64,000 nucleotides of DNA from Orientallactaga sibirica (Eukaryota > Chordata > Mammalia > Rodentia > Dipodidae), in contig JAEOAD010000029.1 in the NCBI GenBank assembly GCA_036365145.1, positions 20,507,001 to 20,571,000 on the forward strand, written 5' to 3'. The notes beneath the pieces are model-generated. The model saw only the letters and a list, made by a program, of their open reading frames with translations. It was not told the DNA's origin and did no database searches. Positions 34,175 to 46,299 of this stretch are shown here, one piece after another (the first letter of the stretch is position 1; every line of letters starts with the position of its first letter). The position numbers were made by a program, and so were the translations under genes.

Positions 34175-34380
34175 TTTTATTTTTTGAGGTAGGGTCTCAT
34201 GCACCTCAGAGTGGCCTTAAACTCTATGGATAACTGTAGGTAGGATGACCAGGAATTTCCAATCCTCCTATTTCTACAACCTCCCAAGATCAAAATTATT
34301 ATGTCATTTTTTGGTTCAAACCCATGGTTTCATGCATACTAAGCAAGCACTCTCCCATCTGAGGCACACCTATAGCCCAT
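34175..34380 (-). mobile_element. B4-like (ID-B1 composite) SINE
   Basis: Reverse B1-like part ('tttttgaggtagggtctcat', 'ctcctatttctacaacctcc') followed by a reversed ID head ('ggttcaaaccc', 'gcaagcactctcccatctga', 'tatagccc'). Confidence 0.65.
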
Positions 34381-34585
34381 TGTCTTTTGACACTTTCTTA
34401 ATGCTGATTAGTATGAATTTCTGATGATAAAGCATCCCCTCCCATTGGAGTACCAGTGTTGAACAGATAAAATAAATATTTCTTCATGTTACTAATTTGT
34501 GTAGTCAACACAAGAATTGTCTATTTTTACAGAAGAATATTTACCTAAGTTATTCTGGGGAAGTGCATGGAAATATTGAGGGAAT

Positions 34586-34708
34586 ATCCACTGGCCATAG
34601 TGGCACCTGTCCACAATCCTAGCACTTGGAAGGCAAAGGCTGGAAGAAGGTAATTAGGATGACAGCTTTGGATATATAGCAAGATTCTGTTTCAAAAATA
34701 AAAAACAA
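34586..34708 (+). mobile_element. Old B1 (or proto-B1) SINE
   Basis: 'ggccatagtggcacctgtcc' , 'atcctagcacttggaaggc' and 'agcaagattctgtttcaaaa' follow B1 order with many changes. Confidence 0.7.
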
Positions 34709-35006
34709 AGAAAGGAGTATGTGTGAATTGGACTTATTTGCACTATTTCCAAATTATAATTAAAACTTAAATGTAAAACATAGATGATCTGAGGATAAAT
34801 CACCAAACATATTTTCTGGAATATGTTTGTAGCCTTTTATCACTGGAAGTAACCACTTAGAATGTTTTATTCTGGTTTTGCATGTATGATAATTTGATAT
34901 AATGAAATCTCAGAAGTACAAGCAAATGTCATTTTATATTTATGGAAGTGAAAGTATAAATTATATCTTATAGTTTATATATTTTTAGTTTCTTTTAATA
35001 CTTTCC

Positions 35007-35196
35007 CTATTGACTTATTTATTTGCAAATCTAGAGAGAAAATAGGTGTACCAGAGCTTCCTGCCACTGCAAACAGACTCCAGATGCATGTGTTTTTTTC
35101 TGCATCTGGCTTTACAAGGGTACTAGGGAATTGAATCCAGGCTTTTAGGCTTTACAAACAAACAACTTTAACCATTGAGCCATATCTCCAGCCCCT
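35007..35196 (-). mobile_element. tRNA-derived SINE, short type
   Basis: (TTTA)n tail, 'ctccagatgcatgtg', 'gaattgaatcca' and head 'gagccatatctccagcccc' in reverse; diverged. Confidence 0.88.
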
Positions 35197-35199
35197 GTT

Positions 35200-36090
35200 T
35201 TATTTTTAAAATATATGTGGAAGAGCTAGACATTTCAAAAAGATGGGAGGTATTACATATTGGAGAGAAAAATGGATAATCCTTTCTTTAATAAAGTAAG
35301 TAACTCTACAATCCAACACTATCCAGGGCTTTTTTTAAAAAAATTAACTTGCTTATTCTTGAACAGTTAAACAAATAACAATTTTGATTGTGTGCTCAAC
35401 AGCTTCCAAGAATTTTTTTAAAGCAACAAGCAAATGCATTGTGATGTATTAAAGATACCTTCTGGAAGACATTTATGTTAATTATTTTTGCTATTTTACT
35501 ATGGAGAAAATCACTATACCACAGTATCAGAGACTGAAATACCATACACAGTGTTTGCGGATGCCTGAAGCAATATTATAAGTTATGGCTCTTTAGCACA
35601 AAAGATGATTGTGATGATCATGTTTCTTAGTCACCAGTACAGATTTTAATCTGGTTCTCTAGTGAGAAAATTGATTTTTAGAAGTGTGTCAGGAAGCTCT
35701 GTTGGGTGCAGGAGCATAGCAGGAACCATAATGCAGGAGGTCAGCGCAGTTAGAGAGTTTATAATCCAAAACTGACATCACCAAGAGTGGAAGAATTTGA
35801 ATTTCCCTGTTCCTTTGAGCTATGCTCTCTGCATTTAGCATGCAGACATGGACAGTGACTGTGTAGGACTGTCACCTAGTTTCCTGACATCAGGGAACAC
35901 AAGGGCCAGGCTATGTTTGTGAGAAAAGATAAAAATATCAACCACAAAAACACTAAAAAGAGCAAATTCAGTAAGTGAAGACAGGCCTTAAATGATGTGA
36001 CTCTTAAAGACCAAACGTCTCTAAATATTTTATTGCAAACAAAACTATTGTATGATAAGTCAACAAAATAGTATAATTTAAAAAATAAGC
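35200..36090. other. Unclassified sequence, no gene seen
   Basis: No recognisable repeat or gene. Confidence 0.5.
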
Positions 36091-36094
36091 CAGG

Positions 36095-36230
36095 AATCCA
36101 GGTATGGTAATTCATTTCTCCAATCCCAACACTTGAGAGGTAAAGGCAGGAAGATCAGGTGTTTATTATGATCCTCAGCTATATAGACTAGCAGAGATAC
36201 ATGACAATGTGTTCCCCCTACCAAAAAATA
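36095..36230 (+). mobile_element. Old B1 SINE
   Basis: 'gccaggaatccaggtatggt', 'caatcccaacacttgagagg', A-rich end. Heavily diverged. Confidence 0.65.
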
Positions 36231-36489
36231 AAAAGAAAAAGAAAAGAAAGTATTCTAACATATTTACCATCTCTCCTAGGTAACTAAAGAAATAGAAAAT
36301 TTGACTTGATTTAAACAGTTCACTTGGCTGTTAAATGCTGCCTTATGTAGCCATTTTTTCATATTATTCCATCATAAAAATTCAATAATACTTCTTTAAA
36401 AGCTATATATCACATGAGTAATTTTGTTATCATATATGAAAACTTATTAAGAGGTAATATAAGAAATGGAAGTTAATTGTAGAAATACT

Positions 36490-36625
36490 TGGACCCAGCT
36501 TCAAATGCTGGTAATATTCCTTGACAGGATGTGAGCTGGCAGATGTGCTTATTGTCCCTCCAGCTGAGTTTTTTCAATGATAAAATGCGAAGCATAATGA
36601 TGGAAAGTGTTGTGAGCACAGAGCT
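36490..36625 (+). mobile_element. Probable MIR SINE
   Basis: 'gagctggcagatgtgctta' then 'cagctgagttttttcaatga' 'taaaatgcgaagcataatga' and 'gttgtgagca' follow MIR order (…CAGTTTTCTCATCTGTAAAATG…, TTGTGAGGA). Confidence 0.45.
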
Positions 36626-36629
36626 TTCT

Positions 36630-37384
36630 TGGGTTATAGCAGTGCTACCAACTTGTGACCATCAAGCACCATGAGCCACTCTCAGGTGAAGCAAAAAGTA
36701 CAAGAGTGGTGTCATCTGTGCTGAAGGGAATAGGGAAATTGGACTTAATCAAGAGGGTAAAAGGCAAAGTACAGCAGTAACATTAATAATGAACATACGG
36801 ACACCCAACACACAAAGAAAACAAAATTAAAAAATAAAATGAAGCTCCATTAAAGGGTTGGCTAATCAGAACATTGCTCTAATGACGGGAACAATTTCAT
36901 GCACATTCCTGGCTCCTGTTGTGATTGATATGCTCATGAAAGCATAATGTTTGAAAGCATGAAGTGAATAGGGATTTTTTGTTTTTTTCTTTTTCTTTTT
37001 CCTTTTTTTCCACAGAATTTCTGTACCATTCTCATGCCAGGTCTGGGAAGTAGCTCTGGTATGCTTCCTCAAAGGAGCATGAGGTTGGAGAAATGCCTGC
37101 TCATCGCTCATCATTGTTCTTTTTTTTCTCAAGAGCTTTGAGGACACTTAATTTTCAACATACATACAAATTTCCATGAGAGCAAATGAGGAGAGACTAG
37201 TACTTCAACCAACTATGAAAAAGAAGTCCTCTGAGATAGAGAGGGGCAAGGAAGAATACAAACAGCGGATTGCAGAGGTGGAGGCAATGGGCAAAGGGAT
37301 GAAAGGGTCTTTCAGGAGAAAAGAATAGGATCACCCAGAGAGAAAATGCCTGGAGGATTTCTATAGTCAGAAAGCCCCTGGAAA
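36630..37384. other. Unclassified sequence, no gene seen
   Basis: No recognisable gene; a pyrimidine tract lies at 36975-37012. Confidence 0.5.
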
Positions 37385-38992
37385 GCCATAAAAAAGTTTT
37401 CTTAGTGCCCCAAACCCTTCCATTCCCATTGTCTGGCTCTCAAATTGCCAATCTAGTATGCCAGCAACTCAAATGATCCAGATTAGGAACCACAAATGAA
37501 TGAGAACGTGGGGCGTTTGTCTTTCTGTGATTGTTTGTGTTCACTGAGTATGGTCTGTTCTCAGTCGATCTATTTTCCTGCAAATTTCATTGTATTGTTT
37601 TCCTTACTGCTGAGTAGAATTCCACTATGTAAATGCACCACAACTTCATTATACATTCGTCCAGTGATGAGCACCTGGGTTGATTCCAGTCCTTGGCTAT
37701 TATGAATTGAGCAGCCATAAAAATGATTGAACAAATATCTCTGTAGTGAAGCTTGCAGCATTTAGGATAAATGCCCAGTAAGGGAATAACTGGGTCTGTT
37801 GATAGCTCTATATTCATATTTTTCAGGAATCCCATATTGTTTTCCATAGTGGTTGTACAAGTTTACATTCCCACCAACAGTGGATGCGGGTTCCTCTTTC
37901 CCCACATCCTCACCAACATTTGATTTCATTTGAATCTTTAACAATCACCATCCTTACTGGAGTAAGATGAAATCTCATACTTGTTTTAATTTGCATTTCC
38001 CTGATGGTTATGGATGTTGAACATTTTCTTAAATGTGTGTTTAGCCATTTCTTTTCTTCCTCTGAGAACTCCCTATTCAGTTATCTACCCCATTTTTTCA
38101 GTCACTTGTTGGAATTTTTTATTGTTTACTTTTTTGAGTTTTTTGTAGATTCTAGATATTAGGCTTCTTTCAGTGATAGAACTGGTGAAAACTGTCTGCT
38201 TTTCAGTGGGTAATCTACTGGCTATGCATATGGTATGCTTGTCTGTGCAAAAGCTTTTTAGCTTCATGAGATCCCATTGTTTGTGGGGCTGTTTAATTTC
38301 CTGCACTACTAGAGTATTGTTCAAGAAGTCTCTCTCCACTCCTATATTGTGGAGAGTTCCTCTTATTTTTTTATTCCAGTAGTTGAAGAGTCACAAGTCT
38401 TATATTAAGGTTTTTAATCCATTTGCAGTTGATTTCTGTGTATGGTGAGATGAATGGGTCTAGTTTCATTCTTCTGCACGTGGCTTTCCAATTTGTCCAG
38501 CACCATTTGTTGAAGATGCTGCTTTTTCTACAGTCTATGATACTGGAACTATTGTCAAAGATCAAGTAGCTATAGCTACTTGACCTAAAGTCCAGTTCTT
38601 CGATTTTGTTCCATTGATCTATATTTCTGTTTTGATGCCAGTACCATGTCGTTTTTGTTACTATGGCTTTGTAATACAGCTTTAGATCAGGTATGGTGAT
38701 ACCTCCAAAGGTGTTTCTTTGGCTGAGGACATGTTTGGCTATCCGAGGTCTGCTGCCATTCCATATGAAATTTGAAATTCTTTCTTCTATCTCTGTGAAG
38801 AATCATTCTGGAATTTTTATTGGTATTGCATTAAATCTGTGTATTGCTTTTGGAAGAATTGCCATTTTCACAATATTAATTCTACTTATCCAGAAGCTTG
38901 GGAGGTCTGTCCATCTTCTCAAGTCCTCCTCAATTTCTTTGTTGAGTGATTTTGTGTTTCGTTATGTAGGTCTTTCATGTGCTTTTTAAATC
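37385..38992 (-). mobile_element. Antisense L1 fragment: 3' half of ORF2 and start of 3'UTR
   Basis: Read on the minus strand from 38992, ORF2 fragments appear in order: FIWN…RPRIAKHV…GGITIPDL block near 38690-38770, [20 protein letters not shown] near 38400-38520, KLKSFC…TDKHTICIASRLPTE near 38200-38270, and the C-terminal region ending in NVGEDVGKEEPASTVGGNVN near 37850-37920. It is truncated inside RT at the 5' side and lacks a poly(A) end. The same stretch occurs at 62065-64000. Confidence 0.9.
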
Positions 38993-38999
38993 CCTATGA

Positions 39000-39415
39000 G
39001 TCAGTCTTTCCAGTCAGAATGTCTTTCTTAGACAAAACTTTACTTCATCAAATGTTTTTAAGGTATTAACTCCAATCTAACTTCCATATGCCTAAAACTC
39101 ATCTTGAAGAATGAAAACCAGGTGCAATAGCAATATTGACAATTTCCCCTGGGGTTTCTTACCTTGGTAAATGCTATGGCTCCCAAGTTCAGTTCATACA
39201 ATGACAATTTGTTTTCCTTCCTTTCTCTTCTCTGGTCCATAACCACAGTCTAGTTCTCATTCTTGTGTCTACCTTCTTCCTCATATCTGCCAAGGCATTC
39301 CCTGTCAATCCACATATTTTTCTTATTCACATTGTTTTTCTTTACTTTTGCACTTCTCCTTGTTGCCCAATTTTCTGTATTACTATTTGACTAATCTGAC
39401 TAACATTTTTTATTT
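39000..39415. other. Unclassified sequence, no gene seen
   Basis: T- and C-rich, no family recognised. Confidence 0.5.
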
Positions 39416-39419
39416 ATCT

Positions 39420-39540
39420 CACTTTGGAGTCCATGTTTTCTTGGGTATCATCATTAGGCTAATGTTGGTCTCCAAGTAACAATTCTTTTGCTCATCTTCC
39501 CCTGCCTTTTGGAACTTAGGCATGCATGACCATGCTTGGT
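39420..39540 (-). mobile_element. Old B1 SINE
   Basis: 'gcctttt' and 'ggaacttaggcatgcatgac' 'catgcttgg' correspond to the reverse of the B1 start; the rest is diverged. Confidence 0.5.
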
Positions 39541-39554
39541 TGCCCTGATTTTTA

Positions 39555-39754
39555 AAAATATATTTATTTATTTGAAAGAGATAAAGAGGTGAGGGGCAGG
39601 GAGAGGGGGCATGCCAGGGCCTCCAGCCACCGCAAACAAACTTCAGATGCATGTGCCCCCTTGTGCATCTGGCTTACTTGGGTTCTGGGAATCGACCTGG
39701 GATCCTTTGGCTTTGTAGGCATGTGCCTTAACTGATAAACCATTTCTCCAGCCC
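39555..39754 (-). mobile_element. tRNA-derived SINE, short type
   Basis: Reverse orientation, head ending 'catttctccagccc'. A perfect 14-base target-site duplication 'tgccctgattttta' flanks it (39541-39554 and 39755-39768). Confidence 0.95.
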
Positions 39755-39894
39755 TGCCCTGATTTTTATACAACAAAAATCTTGCATTCCACATCCACAT
39801 AATTATATTTAAGAAGAAAGCCCTAAAATTCTTCACATAATATTTAAGCCCAGTCATTAAACAGATACTATTGGCTGGCTGTCCAAGCTTTCTT

Positions 39895-40025
39895 CTTTCT
39901 CTCTCTCTCTTTATCCTGCTAGCACAGGCTGGCTTGGAGCTCATTATGTAGTACCTGCTGGCCTCTAACACCCATCAATCTTAGCAATCTTCCTAACAAG
40001 GTTTAGAGGCATGATTCCCACAACC
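39895..40025 (-). mobile_element. Old B1 SINE
   Basis: CT-rich tail, 'caggctggcttggagctcat' 'tatgtagtacctgctggcct' and 'tttagaggcatgattcccac' are reversed B1. Confidence 0.65.
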
Positions 40026-40029
40026 AACT

Positions 40030-40900
40030 TCAACACTCATTCCTACCTCCTTCAGTTTTATGAAACTATTGGAATCTCTCAAATGCACAATTGTAACTTT
40101 GTACATAACTTGTCTTCCTTTAGCAAAAGCCACCATCATTGCATGTTCATCAGGATGAACATAACTCATGTTGGTAATTAAGTGTACATGTGATTTCTTC
40201 TTAGAACACAGTATTAACTTCCCCATCTAGGTGTGATGTCCTTTTTCTGATCATCATTGATTAGTCTCAACAAGGTACGTTTTACGCTTATGTTTTCAAG
40301 ACCACACCTTCCTGGTGAGCAGGCCAGCATCTTTGGACCAAGTATATTTCTCTTCCTGCGTAAAGCCTGCTTAGGTAGGGGACTAAGATTAGAAACAGGA
40401 GAAGCAGCAAGTTGAATGAATGAATGAAAAATAATTGCATCAATTAATTCCCCAGAAAAGTGAGGGAGCAATAGACCAATCCAAATATGAGACAGGAAAC
40501 ACTATCCAAGCAAAATTTGACATACGAGGACTGTGAAGTTGAAAGAGGGATTGGATCATCACTCTTGCTGTAACGAGATGCAATCAGCTGCCTAATTCAA
40601 GGCAGCAGCAAGAGTACAGTTCTCTGGAAGGTGGGCCGGGGAAGATTCACAGTGTTTTATCACCGTATTCACAACTTCAAGTCATTAATAACTGGCTATA
40701 TCAGCTTCTGGAGGCGCAAAGGAGGTTGAACAGACTAAAACACAAACAGGAAAACTGGAATCCAAAATATTTCTTAGGTAGTTACAGGAGCTGAAATCTC
40801 TGAGAATGACATATGAGATTTTCAGGTGGAAAGTAAAGTATTAGATAAGAAAATAAAACTGACTGAATCTCCCTTCAGAATTACAGGGCTTTTATCATCA
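40030..40900. other. Unclassified sequence, no gene seen
   Basis: Two minus-strand frames of 77 and 85 codons show no domain. No repeat recognised. Confidence 0.5.
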
Positions 40901-40904
40901 TTCT

Positions 40905-41035
40905 GAGACTATCTGGTCATGTTATCTGCCTCCTTTTTAAACTGGGGATAAGAAAATCTTTGCAGCTAATTGCCAGAGATGTTTTGAGGATCCAATGCAA
41001 GCAAGATAGAGTTCTTGATAAAGTCCGGTGGCACG
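40905..41035 (+). mobile_element. MIR SINE
   Basis: 'gttatctgcctcctttttaa' 'actggggataagaaaatctt', 'tgttttgaggatccaatgca', 'gttcttgataaagtccggtg' follow the MIR consensus order TTTCCTCATCTGTAAAATGG…TGTTGTGAGGATTAAATG…CAGTGCCTGGCA. Confidence 0.6.
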
Positions 41036-41093
41036 CCAATGGCTCTGGTGACATGACTTTTCTCCGCTTAAAAACCTCAATACATCAATGATA

Positions 41094-41322
41094 GGGCTAG
41101 AGAGATGGCTTAGCAGTTAAAGTGCTTGCCTGCAAATCCAAAGGACCCAAGTTTAATTCCACATGACCTGTGTAAGCCAGATGCACAAGGCAGCTCATGC
41201 ATTTGGAATTCCTTTGCAGCCGCTGAAGGCCCTGGTGTGCCTGTTCTCTCTCTATTTCTCTCTTTCTCTCTCTCGTTCCTATTTCTATGTTTATCTCTCA
41301 AATAAATAAAAAATAAAATATT
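41094..41322 (+). mobile_element. tRNA-derived SINE, short type
   Basis: Head 'gggctagagagatggcttag', B-box-like 'agtttaattcc', 'gtaagccagatgcacaagg', CT-rich then A-rich end. Confidence 0.92.
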
Positions 41323-41339
41323 TAAAATAATCCTTAATG

Positions 41340-41780
41340 ACAACCATTAACCAGAAAGAGTAAGTAAAGCAGTTCTCCGTGACTGTGACATTGCCTACTG
41401 GGACATGTTTAATAGACCTAGGTATCGGTTTCAGCAGGTAATGATAGGAGGAGCTATTGATACTGAATGTGCAGAGAAGTCATTGAAGCTGGGAACTGTA
41501 CAACAGGTCTGTATAATTAAGAAGTTTCCAGCCCATAACAAGGAAAAGTATAATACTCTTTTAGCCTACAGCAAGACTATAATCTTTGAAGTAAGCCTTG
41601 AAAATCTGGTATAGTTACATCAAACACATACAAGGGCCTCTGAAAATATCTGACCACTGCCCAAGAATGTTATGGCATGGATTCAAATAGGGCCAGAACC
41701 CAGCCAAGCCTTGTGTGGGGCTCAGAGCTATATCTGGAAGGAAGGGCCATGCATTTTTGTTATATTTGTCATTGTTTATT
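41340..41780. other. Unclassified sequence, no gene seen
   Basis: A 69-codon plus-strand frame (41405-41614) has no recognisable domain and is probably chance. Confidence 0.5.
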
Positions 41781-41784
41781 GTTG

Positions 41785-41893
41785 CTGTTTGTTTTTGAGA
41801 CCGTGTCTCACTCTCTGGCCCATCTCCTGCCTCAGAATCTGGAGTGTTGGGATTCCACTTTCAAGTGTGTGCCATCATTCCAGCTGGAAAGGT
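41785..41893 (-). mobile_element. Old B1 SINE
   Basis: 'tttttgagaccgtgtctcac' and 'ctggagtgttgggattccac' are reversed B1; a poly(T) run follows at 41940-41960. Confidence 0.6.
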
Positions 41894-42193
41894 ACACTTG
41901 TCAAGCATGGACTCTAACTTTATTGCATACACAGTTAAGTTTTTTTTTTTTTTTTTTTTTGCACTATTTCAGTATATTTTAAATATTCAAAATAGAAAAT
42001 TACCATGAACACTTATGGTATTCTGATCTTTTAAAAATTCCATATGACTTTGTTTACCATTTTTAAAAGCATGATTCAATGGCAGTAGTAATCCTGGTAT
42101 TGGACGCAGCAAAGCTCCTGTGTGTCTCATTATCTAGCTACCACCTACTCTGTTTGTATGCACACATGTTAAGTTGAACAAAATTTTATGTTT

Positions 42194-42405
42194 TTTCCTT
42201 CCCCTTCCTTCTTCCTTGCTTCTTCCTTCCTCCTTCCTTTTCCTTTCTTTTTAAAATGTTTTTGTACAGGATTCTCATGTAGCTCATATTGGCATTGAAC
42301 TCTTTATGTAGCCAAGGCCAAGGCTGACCTTCAACTCCTGATCCTCTTGTCTGTATTTCTTTAGTGCTGGAAATATAGGTATTTATTACCATACTCAGAT
42401 AAATG
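42194..42405 (-). mobile_element. Old B1 SINE with pyrimidine-rich tail
   Basis: A (CTTCC)-like tract at 42194-42258 leads into reversed B1: 'cattggcattgaactcttta' 'tgtagccaagg', 'ctttagtgctggaaatatag'. Confidence 0.65.
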
Positions 42406-42530
42406 ATTTATCTTGCCCCAGTAATGTGTATATTCTTATTTCTTATTTTACAACACTAAAAGCTTATTTAAACAATGAAATAGATAAATACTTAAATCCT
42501 CTGACTTCTGTTAGAAATAATTTTTGTGGA

Positions 42531-42684
42531 TCAGGTGTGGTGGCACACACCTTTAATCCCAGCACTTGGGAGGCAGAGGTAGGAGGATCGCCATGAGTTC
42601 GAGGCCAGCCTGAGACTACTTAATAAATTCCAGGTCAGCCTGAGCTAAAGTGAGACCTTACCTCGAGAAAAGAAAAAAAAAAAT
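42531..42684 (+). mobile_element. B1 SINE
   Basis: 'tcaggtgtggtggcacacac', 'aatcccagcacttgggaggc' and 'attccaggtcagcctgagct' with a poly(A) tail; close to consensus. Confidence 0.93.
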
Positions 42685-43227
42685 TGTTCAACCTAAGTGG
42701 TAGAATCTATTTCAGACAGTATTGAGGTTATAAGTAGACTTAAGAAAAATCAGTACTATAACACATGATATGCTAGGGCCTCAGAAAGAACATAACCAAT
42801 ACCCAGAGCTAGTGGTTATTTTTTTATGAAGATGTTGTCAGCTACAGAAAGTGACTTGGCTTTTTTTTGTATTTGGGGACAAAATATTTATTATGAAATA
42901 ACTTTAAAAATATTTCATGAGGCATCTTCAAGTAGAAGCAAAACTCTTTTTTGTACCATTGATGGCACAGAGGAGCAGGTTAACCTGACACTGACAAATT
43001 ACATCTTCAATGCATCTACCTCATACTACAAAAAAAAAAAAAAAATCCAGATCAATAGTTTGAAAAAATCACAAATACAATAAAAGAGGAAAAGGATGTT
43101 GACATTATATTGTTTAGCGATGGATTTGGTACTTCTAATTCCAAAGGCAAGCCAGGTGAGCTGAGGTGACAGACATTTGTTTTCTCATCATTTGTGGAGT
43201 ATTGTGGTGAAACAATATTATTAGAAT

Positions 43228-43305
43228 GAAATTGATGCCAGCCTGGGCTACATAATAAGTTCAAGATAAGTCTGGGCAACAGTGAGACCCTATTCAAAAA
43301 AATAA
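43228..43305 (+). mobile_element. B1 SINE 3' fragment
   Basis: 'gccagcctgggctacataat' followed by 'gtctgggcaacagtgagacc' and an A-rich end; 5' half absent. Confidence 0.65.
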
Positions 43306-43319
43306 AAAACCAGCACCCC

Positions 43320-44185
43320 CCCAAAAAAAAATCCAAAAATAAAACCACATAGGGGGCATTGACAAACCATAGGGACCATATACTTACATAGCAAATTGCA
43401 ATATACATGAGAAATAATATGGTGTATAGAAAAATGGGTGTCTGAATTCTCAGTAGTAAAATTTGAACTGGGTTTTAAAGCTGGTATAGAGATTTGTCCA
43501 GTTACAGGAGTAAGGAGAACTTCAACAATGAAAAGTGCATATGAAAAATGACAGAATCATAGCAAAACCACCCCAGAGATTTCAAACTCTAGTTGATAGC
43601 TCATTCTAGTAATAAAACAATCACATAATAAGGAGTAATCACTGTTGTATTCATCAAGTAATTCAAATTTTCTATGGGTTATGCAATGGACATTCAAAGA
43701 CAAAAGCTGTACTTCAGAAAGAAACATGAAAAAGAAATAGACTTGTACAAACTGAAAAGCAAAAGGCCAGCAGGATCCAACTCGAACTGGTATGAACTGG
43801 CTACACAGAATGCTCAGGGCAGGGTAGATTGTGTGCTCTATGAATTGCTGTAAAGGATGATGACCTTATACCCCTACTTCTCAGCTGTCATTAAATGTGA
43901 GCATGTGATATGATAAATCTCGGGTCCCTGTCTAAAGAGAAGAAAGCAAGATAGTTCACCTGCTGAGGATCAGGTAAGCCTCTGATTTCAGCTTCACGTT
44001 GTGACAGATGTTCTTGAGAGAGAAGCTGAGGGCAAATCACCATCATGTCATTTAGTGGTGATCAAACAATTGTCTCCATGAACCAAGCATTAATGTACCT
44101 AGTTTCTCATGGATGAACTAGGACTTGTATCCTCACATTAATCACTAAATAAGCATTTGTTAAGAAAGATTTGGCAGTAACAAAT
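43320..44185. other. Unclassified sequence, no gene seen
   Basis: No recognisable repeat or coding frame. Confidence 0.5.
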
Positions 44186-44187
44186 GG

Positions 44188-45470
44188 TGGGAGGCGGATT
44201 TTTGGGTAAGATGGCTGCATAGGAGTTACACTAATCCAGCCTAGGGATTAAGCAAAACTACAGCAAAATACCCTCTTTGTCTGAAAAGTGAAGGTGTGTA
44301 GGTTTTTATTGGCCACAGCAGAGAAGCAGGAGAGACTAAAAGCTATCAGAAAGGAGGAAACTGCCCAGAAACTTGCTGATGTGCTTGCATACTCAGACCC
44401 GGTCCCTGTGGATTTGCATGGATCTACAGACCCACCCAGCACCCAGCTACAAGAGGAGAGACCAGCAAGGGTATTTTGAAACCGCATCAACCTCCTTGCA
44501 AAATCAAGAAACCTGAAGGTGAGACAGCAGAGATTAGCTGAGGAGCTGCTGAAGGGGACACTGGCAGGACCAGCTGATAAGTTGCAGTACAACTACAGGC
44601 TTCCTGCACTCTCCCATCCCCCAACCAACAGTGCTATCACCCTCTGGAGAAGGCAATCAGCCCTGGCAGTAGCGCATCCAGCACAGCTAATCAGAACACC
44701 AGATTTACATCACAACATGGAGGAATTGAGGTGGGCACTCAGCATTGGTGATATTTGAAGCCACTCCAAAAGATAACGAGGCTGACTTATAAAAAAGCAG
44801 GTATACAGGCCTACACTGGATGTGCTAATCTCTCTTTTTATGTCAGGACAGGTTATGAGTTACATATGCTTGGTTGGCTTCACCATTCTCAATTAAGCTG
44901 TATTTGGGGGTTGACTATTGCTGCCTTTGATGCTTTCAGATTCATAGGGCCTTTGTCTTTTTCTTCAGTCATTATTGGGACCAGGGTCTGATTCAGACCC
45001 AGCATGACCTGGAACCCATTACAGAACAGAAATCTCAGCCTTCCAGCTGACATAATTTAGTGTGTAGAGCAACACATTCTTAGGAATTTGGATTTATAAG
45101 GTTATCTGTTCCAATCCCCACACTTGCATACTGTTTGCTGGTTTTTATTGAATGTATATATTGCTCAGTTGCATTTTAGAATTTGCCAACAAATTGCTCC
45201 ACCCAGCCCACTAGAATACTTGAATAGAAGGCATACTCAACACCTAGGAATATTTCTGCAGCTTGATTGGGGTACAAAAGCTACATTTGATACCTTAAAC
45301 TCCTACTCTGAAGGTATATTAAGTTGGATTTCCAAGTCTAAAAGCACTGCAGATAATTAGAAAACCCAAACATCAAATCAACTCAGGATGCAAAAGTCAC
45401 TACATTATAATAGAAAAAACACAAAGATTCAAAACAATACAATCCCACCAAAAATTATAATCCATCAGAA
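44188..45470 (+). promoter_or_regulatory. L1 5'UTR, non-monomeric type
   Basis: Non-coding in the sense direction. Starts 'gtgggaggcggatttttggg' then 'taagatggctgcatagga', recalling the start of many L1s (…AAGATGGC…, a YY1-type site). Several parts align to the antisense copy at 51525-52305, e.g. 'gggcactcagcattggtgat' and 'tgctaatctctctttttatg'. Promoter role is inferred from position. Confidence 0.7.
44248..44592 (-). CDS. Antisense reading frame in an L1 5'UTR (ORF0-like candidate)
   Basis: A 114-codon frame runs antisense to the L1 inside its 5'UTR. Its last 27 codons (SCFSAVANKNLHTFTFQTK then RVFCCSFA) align with the end of the frame at 52019-52228, in the antisense position of another copy of the same family: same frame, same stop position, a single-codon gap. 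Primate L1 has a comparable short antisense ORF0 in its 5'UTR. The protein is Ser- and Cys-rich with no known domain. Whether it is transcribed or translated cannot be seen here, and the similarity could be nothing more than shared non-coding DNA. Confidence 0.3.
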   Translation of the reverse strand: MYCNLSAGPASVPFSSSSANLCCLTFRFLDFARRLMRFQNTLAGLSSCSWVLGGSVDPCKSTGTGSEYASTSASFWAVSSFLIAFSLSCFSAVANKNLHTFTFQTKRVFCCSFA

Positions 45471-46237
45471 ATGGCACCCAACAAGACTGCTTTAGATGAA
45501 ATGTCTGACAAAGATTTCAAAAAAGTGATTTTATCTATACTCAAAGAACTCAAAGAAAAAATCAAAGGAATTAAAGAACAAAACAAACTCTGGAAGTAAT
45601 TCCAAGTGAACACAGAAAACCAGCTTAAAGAAATAAGGAGGTCATTACAAAACATGAGTAAGGAAATAGAAATACTGAAGAAAAAACAAGCATAAATACT
45701 AGCACTGAAAAGCACAGTAAGTCATTAAAAAAAAAAAAAAAAAAAAGAAAAAACGCTGTGGAAAGTCTCAACAATAGAATGGATGAAGGAGAGACCAGAA
45801 TATTTAAACAAGAAGAGCAGGTGGCAGATATAATGCAATCCAACAAAGAGAAAGAGAAGCTAATAGGAAAGTATGGATGGGAATTTCAACATATCTCGGA
45901 CACTATGAAAAGATCAAACATGAGAATTCAGGGTACAGTAGAAGGAGAGAACTTTCAATCCAGAGGCATATTAGGTGTTTTCAACAAAATCATAAAAAAA
46001 ATTTCCCCCAGATTTGGAAAGGAATGCCAATGCAGTACAAGAAGCTTTAGAACACCAAACAAACAAAACCTGAAAAGAACCTCTCTTCGCAATGTTATAA
46101 TTAAACTACTAAACATGCAAACCAAAGAAAATATATTGAAAGCACTTAGAGAGAAAAATCAAGTCATAGATATAGGCAAGCCCATCAGGATCACAGCAGA
46201 TTACTCAACACAAACTTTAGAGCCAGAAGGGCTCTAA
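45471..46237 (+). pseudogene. L1 ORF1 pseudogene
   Basis: The start at 45471 reads MAPNKTALDEMSDKDFKKVI, followed by a Lys/Glu/Leu-rich coiled-coil that meets a stop near 45597. After a poly(A) expansion at 45728-45747, 45758-46237 is open for 159 codons and contains the RNA-recognition part (MRIQGTVEGENFQSRGI…) and C-terminal domain ending ADYSTQTLEPEGL. In an active L1 this is the RNA-binding trimer. Confidence 0.88.
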
Positions 46238-46299
46238 AGATGTATTACAAGTTCTGAAAGATAACACCTGTCAAACAAGATTACTTTATCCTGCAAAGG

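Noticed and set aside
41405..41614. 69-codon frame in unique DNA
   Set aside because: No domain, no supporting context, and of a length expected by chance.
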